A stretch of DNA of 7,067 bases, from NCBI GenBank assembly GCA_013362195.1, contig JABFWM010000279.1, positions 1 to 7,067 of the forward strand, given 5' to 3'. Below are positions 1 to 4,385 of the stretch, in pieces (the stretch's first letter is position 1; every line of letters begins with the position of its first letter). The DNA comes from Acidobacteriota bacterium (GTDB lineage: Bacteria; Acidobacteriota; Vicinamibacteria; Vicinamibacterales; 2-12-FULL-66-21). The notes beneath the pieces are model-generated. The model made no database searches. It worked only from the letters and a program-made list of their open reading frames with translations, and was not told the origin of the DNA. The position numbers and the translations under genes are program-made.

Positions 1-1
1 C

Positions 2-94
2 TGCGGCAACACGGTGGTGTTCAAGCCCGCGTCCCAGACGCCGCTTTCCGCGGTGAACTTCGTCAAGGCGCTGACCGACGCCGGCATTCCCTAG
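2..94 (+). pseudogene. Aldehyde dehydrogenase, upstream fragment ending at an in-frame TAG
   Basis: This frame enters the window already open and encodes about 30 residues of the NAD-binding domain of an aldehyde dehydrogenase, including CGNTVVFKPASQTPLSA. The Lys of FKPA (codon 23-25) is the family residue that contacts the NAD ribose. The frame stops at TAG 92-94, directly after the residues AGIP, where relatives continue with a residue and then G-V-[VL]-N. The same frame continues without any shift on the other side of the stop (see 101-994). The codon therefore replaces a single residue: CAG (Gln) or AAG (Lys) would need one base change. The first ~165-170 residues of the gene are outside the window. 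Either this is a real nonsense mutation, making the gene a pseudogene, or a base error in the assembly. The sequence alone cannot decide which. Confidence 0.75.
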
Positions 95-100
95 GGCGTC

Positions 101-994
101 GTGAACATGGTCACGGGCGACGGCCCGGAAGTGGGCACGCCCATGACCACCGATGAACGCGTCCGCGTGGTCTCGTTCACCGGCTCGACCCACGTCGGCC
201 GCATCGTCAATCAGGCGGCCGCGCCGTCGTTCAAGAAGGTCCACCTCGAGATGGGCGGCAAGAACGTGATCATGATCATGGAGGACGCGAATCTCGAGCT
301 TGCCGTCGACGGCTGTCTGTGGGGCGGCTTCGGTACGACCGGACAGCGCTGCACGGCGGCGAGCCGCGTCGTGGTGCACGAGAAGGTGCACAAGGCGTTC
401 GTCGAGGCCTTTGTTGCGCGCGCCAAAGCGCTCCGCGTCGGCGATGGCTTGAAGGAGGACACCGACATGGGACCGTCGAACAGCGAAGGGCAGCTGGCGA
501 CGGTGATGGAGTACGTGAAGATCGGCAGGAATGAAGGCGCGACGCTGGCCACCGGCGGCCGCCGCCTCGACGCCGGCTCGTACGCCAGGGGCTACTTCCA
601 CGAGCCGACGATCTTCGTCGACGTCGATCCGAAGATGCGCATCGCGCGCGAGGAGATCTTCGGACCGGTGGTCTCGGTGATGTCGTGCCGGTCGCTCGAG
701 GAAGCCATCCAGATCGGCAACGGCGTGGAATACGGGCTGTCGGCGTCGATTTACACGCAGGACATCAACCGCGCGTTCACCGCGATGCGCGATCTCTACA
801 CCGGCATCTTCTATGTGAACGCGCCGACGATTGGCGCCGAGGTGCACCTGCCGTTTGGCGGAACCAGGAACACGGGAAACGGGCACCGCGAGGCGGGCGT
901 CGCCGCGCTCGACGTGTTCTCGGAGTGGAAGTCGGTGTATATCGACTTCAGCGGCAAGCTGCAGCGGGCGCAGATAGACGTCGAGCAGATCTGA
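101..994 (+). CDS. Aldehyde dehydrogenase (NAD(P)+), catalytic C-terminal part downstream of a nonsense codon
   Basis: It would oxidise an aldehyde or semialdehyde to the carboxylate with NAD(P)+ in the cytoplasm. Visible motifs, numbered from GTG 101, are SFTGST (25-30), LEMGGKN with general-base Glu50, GQRCT with nucleophile Cys84, and EEIFGP with cofactor-contacting Glu185. The C-terminal LPFGGTRNTGNGHREAG (250-266) stretch is typical of the oligomerisation region. Counting the TAG at 92-94 as one residue, FKPA Lys to catalytic Cys is 109 residues, against 110 in human ALDH2, so nothing else is disrupted. The GAEVHLPFGG...GHREAG end and the LQRAQID tail recall ALDH7 or semialdehyde-dehydrogenase-like bacterial enzymes, but the substrate cannot be assigned. 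GTG 101 is only the first start after the stop; an AGGG at 93-96 gives a weak ribosome site for it or for ATG 107. A product starting here would lack most of the N-terminal Rossmann region and probably be inactive alone. Confidence 0.85.
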   Translation: MNMVTGDGPEVGTPMTTDERVRVVSFTGSTHVGRIVNQAAAPSFKKVHLEMGGKNVIMIMEDANLELAVDGCLWGGFGTTGQRCTAASRVVVHEKVHKAFVEAFVARAKALRVGDGLKEDTDMGPSNSEGQLATVMEYVKIGRNEGATLATGGRRLDAGSYARGYFHEPTIFVDVDPKMRIAREEIFGPVVSVMSCRSLEEAIQIGNGVEYGLSASIYTQDINRAFTAMRDLYTGIFYVNAPTIGAEVHLPFGGTRNTGNGHREAGVAALDVFSEWKSVYIDFSGKLQRAQIDVEQI

Positions 995-1000
995 CAGGTT

Positions 1001-1052
1001 GCGGAGGCCCGGCGGACAATGTCGTCTTCCGGGCTTCCGTCTTCCGTACTTT
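1001..1052 (+). terminator. Possible terminator hairpin after the aldehyde dehydrogenase gene
   Basis: GCGGAGGCCCGG (1001-1012) pairs with CCGGGCTTCCGT (1029-1040) to give a stem of up to 12 bp including two G-U wobbles, with a 16-nt loop. It starts 6 bases after the dehydrogenase stop codon. The following sequence is pyrimidine-rich (TCTTCC, ACTTTCCT) but lacks a clean run of T, so termination may be weak. The right arm overlaps the -35 region of the candidate kinase promoter. Confidence 0.45.
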
Positions 1053-1063
1053 CCTGCTAAACT
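1035..1063 (+). promoter_or_regulatory. Candidate extended -10 promoter for the sensor kinase
   Basis: TGCTAAACT at 1055-1063 fits an extended -10 element (TG, one base, then TAAACT against TATAAT, 4 of 6). The hexamer at 17-bp spacing, TTCCGT (1035-1040), matches the -35 consensus only in its first two bases. Transcription would begin near 1070, leaving a leader of about 20 bases before TTG 1090. This is a consensus match by eye, not proven. Confidence 0.4.
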
Positions 1064-1080
1064 GCCCTACTCCTCAGTTT

Positions 1081-1084
1081 AAGG
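1081..1084 (+). promoter_or_regulatory. Ribosome binding site supporting TTG 1090
   Basis: AAGG lies 5 bases upstream of TTG 1090. It is the only Shine-Dalgarno-like sequence properly spaced for a start in this frame between the dehydrogenase stop and the first membrane segment, and is the main reason for choosing TTG over GTG 1126. Confidence 0.4.
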
Positions 1085-1089
1085 CTTTC

Positions 1090-3534
1090 TTGCGACACGT
1101 CCTTTTCGGGCTCGCGTATATCGTCGTGTACCTCGCGACCGGTGCGCTGCTGGCGAGCGCGCCCGACGCGCGGTCCGTCGCCTCGAACCTGCTGCTGGCG
1201 GCCCTGACGACTGCCGTGTGCGGCGCCATCGTCTGGCGCCGGCGCGAGTGGCAGGGCAGTCATCGCCTGTTCTGGGACGCCTTTGCCGTGGCGCTCGCGC
1301 TCTGGACGGTCGGCGAGGTCGGCTTCACGATCGATCAGCTCCTCTTCGGCCACCCGTCGTGGGTGCGATGGCACACGATGTTCAGCCTGTGCGGCGGCAT
1401 CGGGCCGATGATTGCGATCCTCGCGCGGCCGCATCTGGGCGTCCGCAAAGCCTCGACGCCGGCCACGGGCATCGACCTGATCAGTTGTGCCATGCTGGCC
1501 GGGTTCATCTACGCCTATTTCGTGCTCGTGCCGAGCGTCGTGCCGGAGCAAGGCGCGAATCTCGAAGGGACGCTGCTGGCGCTCGTTCAGGCGCAACGGC
1601 TCGTGCTCGTCCTCGGGATGGTGACGGCGTTCTGGGTCTCACGCGGGACCAGCTGGCGATCCACGTACGGGCGTCTGGCGATCGGCGTCACCGCGGGCTT
1701 CTTCTTCCGCATCGAGACCAGCGCCGCGATCCTCGACGGCCGCTACGTCGCCGGCAGCATGTACGATCTCGCGTGGATCGTCCCGTTCCTGTGCTATTGG
1801 TGGGCGGCGCTCGAGGCGCCGGCTTCGCCGCCCGCCGGCGAGAGCGTCGAGGAGCCGACGCGGTCGTCGTTCGCGGCGGCGGCATCCGCCGTCCCCGTCC
1901 TCCTCATTCCGGCGATCGGCTACGGGCTGCTGCACGTCCAGCCAATTGGCCAGTCGGGAGATTCGTTCCGCATCCTGCTCACGACGTTGACGACGGTCGC
2001 GGGCCTGGGGCTGCTGACGCTGCGGCTGTCGGTGCAGGGCACCGAACTGCAGCGCGCCGACCAGCGCCTCAGACTGCTCGCGGCGGCCACGCAGCAGACC
2101 GGCGACCTCATTCTGATTACGCGGGCCGACGGAGCCTTCGAGCAGGCGAACGACGCCTGCGTACGGGCGCTCGGCTACTCGCGCGGCGAGCTGGCGCGGC
2201 TGGGTCTCCGGGAGCTGGTCGAGTACGGCACGGGGGAGGTGCTGCGCGCGCTCGCCGACGAGATCCGCGACAACGGCATCTGGCGCGCCACGCTGCAGCT
2301 GCGGCGCGCCGACGGCACCGCGTTTCCCGCGTCCAGCACCGTCGTCGCTCTCACCAACGTGGACGGACGGATCGTCCACTACGTCTTCGTCCTGCGCGAC
2401 ATCTCCGAGGAGCTGCGGCTTCGCGATCAGCTCGTCCACAGCGAACGGTTGTCGGCGATCGGCGAGCTGGTGGCCGGCGTCGCGCACGAGATCAACAATC
2501 CGCTGCAGACGATCGTCGGCTGCGTCGAGCTGATGCTCGAAGAGCGCAAGGGCAGTCCCGACGACGTGCGCGACCTGCAGCTGGTGCGGCAGGAGGCGGC
2601 CCGCGCCGGGCAGATCGTCCGCAACCTGCTCGCGTTCGTGCGGCGCGGCGCGCCGGATCGCGTCGCCACCGACCTCAATCAGATCGTCAAGACGACCGCG
2701 GACCTGCGCGACTATCACCTCGGCCAGAAAGGGATCAGCCTGCACCTCGATCTTCAGCCCGGACCGCTCCCCGTCATGGCCAATCGCGAGGAGATTCAGC
2801 AGGTCGTCGTGAACCTGGTGATCAACGCGGAGCACGCGCTCGCGTCGGCTCCAGGGACCGGAACGATCGTGCTGAAGACGCGCTCGGAAGGCGCGTCGCA
2901 GGTGCTGGAAGTCAGCGACAACGGGCCGGGCGTTCCCCCGCACCTGCGCGGCAAGATCTTCGAGCCGTTTTTCACGACCAAGGAAGTCGGGGAAGGGACT
3001 GGCCTCGGCTTGTCGATCTCCCTGGGCATCGCAGGATCGCACGGCGGCGCGCTGGAGCTGAAGCCGTCGGCGAAGGGCGCGCGCTTCGGCCTCAGATTGC
3101 CCGCGCACGTCGCGCCCGTGATTCGCGCAGCGGAGTCTACGGCGGCAAGCCCGGACGGCGGCGACGCGCCGGCCCCGCCGCGTGCGCTGGTGATCGAGAA
3201 CGAGGGCGCAATCCGGGATCTGCTGGCTCGGCTGCTCGAGCGCCGCGGCTTCACCGTCGTCCGCGGATCCACCGCCGCCGAGGGCCGGTCGCTCGTCGAG
3301 CACCCGTTCGACGTCGTCCTGTGCGATGTGAAGCTCGAGGACGGATCCGGCGTCGAGTGCTATCGCCGTCTGCGCGAGAGCGGGGACGTGGCGCGCACGC
3401 GGTTCATCTTCATCACCGGCGATGCCAGCGTCGTCGACGAGCACCCGGATGTGGCGGAGGTCACCATCCTGGCGAAGCCCTTCACCGCGTCGGATCTCGA
3501 TCGGGTGCTGAACAGCGTCGCCATCGGCGTCTAG
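1090..3534 (+). CDS. Membrane-bound hybrid sensor histidine kinase (multi-TM, PAS, HisKA, HATPase, receiver)
   Basis: This 814-residue two-component kinase would autophosphorylate on His and pass the phosphate to its own C-terminal receiver. Residues ~1-315 hold roughly nine or ten hydrophobic segments (about 5-23, 31-49, 62-81, 96-113, 130-152, 162-184, 194-213, 226-242, 262-284, 293-312); I cannot assign this sensor to a named family. A PAS domain follows (~325-440, ending FVLRDIS), then HisKA with His466 in GVAHEINNPL. The HATPase has N-box Asn575 and Asn579, DNGPG (610-614), FEPFFTTK (624-631) and GEGTGLGLS (634-642). A Pro/Ala linker (~672-697) leads to the receiver (~698-812), with phosphoacceptor Asp746, Thr776 and Lys796. 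The receiver's usual acidic pair is Glu703-Asn704. The TTG start is set by the AAGG site and by retaining the first membrane segment; the frame is open far upstream, so the start is uncertain. No separate response regulator or output domain is adjacent. Confidence 0.92.
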   Translation: MRHVLFGLAYIVVYLATGALLASAPDARSVASNLLLAALTTAVCGAIVWRRREWQGSHRLFWDAFAVALALWTVGEVGFTIDQLLFGHPSWVRWHTMFSLCGGIGPMIAILARPHLGVRKASTPATGIDLISCAMLAGFIYAYFVLVPSVVPEQGANLEGTLLALVQAQRLVLVLGMVTAFWVSRGTSWRSTYGRLAIGVTAGFFFRIETSAAILDGRYVAGSMYDLAWIVPFLCYWWAALEAPASPPAGESVEEPTRSSFAAAASAVPVLLIPAIGYGLLHVQPIGQSGDSFRILLTTLTTVAGLGLLTLRLSVQGTELQRADQRLRLLAAATQQTGDLILITRADGAFEQANDACVRALGYSRGELARLGLRELVEYGTGEVLRALADEIRDNGIWRATLQLRRADGTAFPASSTVVALTNVDGRIVHYVFVLRDISEELRLRDQLVHSERLSAIGELVAGVAHEINNPLQTIVGCVELMLEERKGSPDDVRDLQLVRQEAARAGQIVRNLLAFVRRGAPDRVATDLNQIVKTTADLRDYHLGQKGISLHLDLQPGPLPVMANREEIQQVVVNLVINAEHALASAPGTGTIVLKTRSEGASQVLEVSDNGPGVPPHLRGKIFEPFFTTKEVGEGTGLGLSISLGIAGSHGGALELKPSAKGARFGLRLPAHVAPVIRAAESTAASPDGGDAPAPPRALVIENEGAIRDLLARLLERRGFTVVRGSTAAEGRSLVEHPFDVVLCDVKLEDGSGVECYRRLRESGDVARTRFIFITGDASVVDEHPDVAEVTILAKPFTASDLDRVLNSVAIGV

Positions 3535-3542
3535 TCCACTAG
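3531..3542. other. Palindromic convergent stop junction
   Basis: CTAGT-CC-ACTAG is an inverted repeat in which the left arm carries the kinase TAG stop (3532-3534) and the right arm carries the TPR gene's TAG stop on the other strand (3541-3539). Only 4 bases separate the two stops and no terminator fits between them, so each transcript must end inside, or antisense to, the opposite gene. The symmetry may be coincidental. Confidence 0.5.
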
Positions 3543-4306
3543 CTCGTTCCCGCCTGCTTCTTCTTTTCGATGTCCTCTTTCAGGTTCGGGTTCACGCGAT
3601 ACCCCGCTTTCTCCGCAGCTTTGACTTCCTTCTGGGCATCGGCGTAACGCCCGGTCATCAGGTACAGGGCGGCGAGGTTGTTGTGCGCCTCGCCGTACTT
3701 CGAATCCATCTCAATCGCCTTCTTGTAGGCGGTCTCGGCTTCGGCGAACCGCTCCGATCGGAGATATGCGCTGCCCAGCGCGAGCGACACAAACGCGGGC
3801 ACCGGGCTGGTGAGCGACATGTTCTTCGAGTTGCCGGCGCGCATCTTGAGCCGATCCTTCTGCATGTTCAATTGCGCAATCGCCGCCGAGGTCTGCGGCG
3901 ACTGCGGCCCCGACTGCAGACGGCTGACCGTCAGATCGATGGCCGTGAGATCGTCCGACAGCATCTGCTCGGCTTCCTGGCTATTGGTGATGTTCTGCGC
4001 GGCCTGTCCCTCGAACAGGTCGCGGCACCGCTCGTACGCGCGGATTGCATTGGCGAACTTCTTCTGGCCCATGCTGGCGCGCCCGAGCCCGTAATGCGCG
4101 AGCTTGTAATTCGGCTTGAGATCAATCGCGGCCTGGAATTCGCCGGCCGCCTGGTCCCATTTCTCGGTCAGCAGCAGGTCCCAGCCGCTCTTGTAGTGCT
4201 GCGCGGCCAGGCGGTTGTCTTCGGCGACCTTGAACCGATCGAGGGCCTGGGCATGGACGGCCACGGGCAGGAGCAACAGCGACGCGGCGACGAATAGACT
4301 ACGCAT
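3539..4306 (-). CDS. Secreted tetratricopeptide-repeat (TPR) protein
   Basis: This is a 255-residue protein with a classic signal peptide: Met-Arg, a hydrophobic core (residues 4-17) and a VHA|Q signal peptidase I site after residue 19. No lipobox Cys is present, so it should be soluble in the periplasm. Two TPR units are visible near residues 36-69 and 70-99 (for example WDQAAGEFQAAIDLKPN and KKFANAIRAYERC). Two more lie at ~172-205 and 206-239 (FAEAETAYKKAIEMDSKYGEAHNNLAALY). They are separated by a charged, helical, Gln-rich stretch (100-165) and followed by a Lys-rich tail. TPRs are protein-binding scaffolds; no enzymatic motif is seen. ATG 4306 is preceded by a strong AGGGGGG ribosome site 5 bases upstream. 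The gene lies downstream of the TonB-dependent receptor on the same strand, so a role alongside that receptor is likely but inferred. Its partner and exact function are unknown. Confidence 0.9.
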   Translation of the reverse strand: MRSLFVAASLLLLPVAVHAQALDRFKVAEDNRLAAQHYKSGWDLLLTEKWDQAAGEFQAAIDLKPNYKLAHYGLGRASMGQKKFANAIRAYERCRDLFEGQAAQNITNSQEAEQMLSDDLTAIDLTVSRLQSGPQSPQTSAAIAQLNMQKDRLKMRAGNSKNMSLTSPVPAFVSLALGSAYLRSERFAEAETAYKKAIEMDSKYGEAHNNLAALYLMTGRYADAQKEVKAAEKAGYRVNPNLKEDIEKKKQAGTS

Positions 4307-4311
4307 CTCGT

Positions 4312-4318
4312 CCCCCCT
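4312..4318 (-). promoter_or_regulatory. Ribosome binding site of the TPR gene
   Basis: On the minus strand AGGGGGG lies 5 bases before ATG 4306. It is purine-rich and well placed, and sits directly between the terminator's T-tract (ending at 4321) and the start codon. The leader after the terminator is therefore only 14 bases long. Confidence 0.6.
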
Positions 4319-4320
4319 GG

Positions 4321-4361
4321 AAAAGAAAAACGCCCCGCGCGTCCGGAGACCCGCGGGGCGT
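4321..4361 (-). terminator. Strong intrinsic terminator after the TonB-dependent receptor gene
   Basis: Read on the minus strand, ACGCCCCGCG (4361-4352) pairs perfectly with CGCGGGGCGT (4339-4330), a 10-bp stem with nine G/C pairs. Beyond one G-G mismatch, the loop can form a further 3-bp helix (GUC/GAC) capped by UCCG closed by C-G, which is a stable UNCG-type tetraloop. The right arm runs straight into TTTTTCTTTT (4330-4321). The stem begins 24 bases after the receptor stop codon. This is a textbook rho-independent terminator for the receptor transcript. On the + strand the hairpin would be followed by no T-tract, so it is directional. Confidence 0.9.
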
Positions 4362-4385
4362 CACGCGTCATACAGACCCCGACGG

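Noticed and set aside
267..281. Tandem GATCAT in GATCATGATCATG.
   Set aside because: It is explained by the codons for V-I-M-I-M in the dehydrogenase; there is no longer repeat around it.
685..1089. The kinase frame stays open far upstream, overlapping the dehydrogenase gene and giving a possible 949-residue protein.
   Set aside because: The extra 135 residues are Arg/Ala-rich out-of-frame translation of the dehydrogenase, with no signal or domain; the open frame follows from high GC.
1126..1128. GTG as alternative start of the sensor kinase.
   Set aside because: It has no ribosome site and would cut into the first membrane segment; TTG 1090 with AAGG fits better.
1639..3444. Long antisense open frame (about 600 codons) opposite the kinase.
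   Set aside because: Its composition is typical of GC-rich antisense frames; no motif, signal peptide or ribosome site supports it.
3519..3529. Hairpin CGCC-ATC-GGCG at the end of the kinase gene as terminator.
   Set aside because: The stem is only 4 bp and is not followed by a T-tract.
1218..3542. Long open frame on the + strand in another phase across the kinase.
   Set aside because: The product is dominated by Arg, Ala, Gly and Pro with no recognisable domain, while the overlapping kinase frame has every expected motif.
3683..4297. Antisense open frame opposite the TPR gene.
   Set aside because: It mirrors the TPR codons and has an Arg/Leu-rich product without domain features, whereas the minus-strand frame has a signal peptide and TPRs.
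4367..4372. Minus-strand TATGAC as -10 element of a TPR promoter.
   Set aside because: There is no acceptable -35 at normal spacing, and a transcript starting there would still have to pass the terminator.
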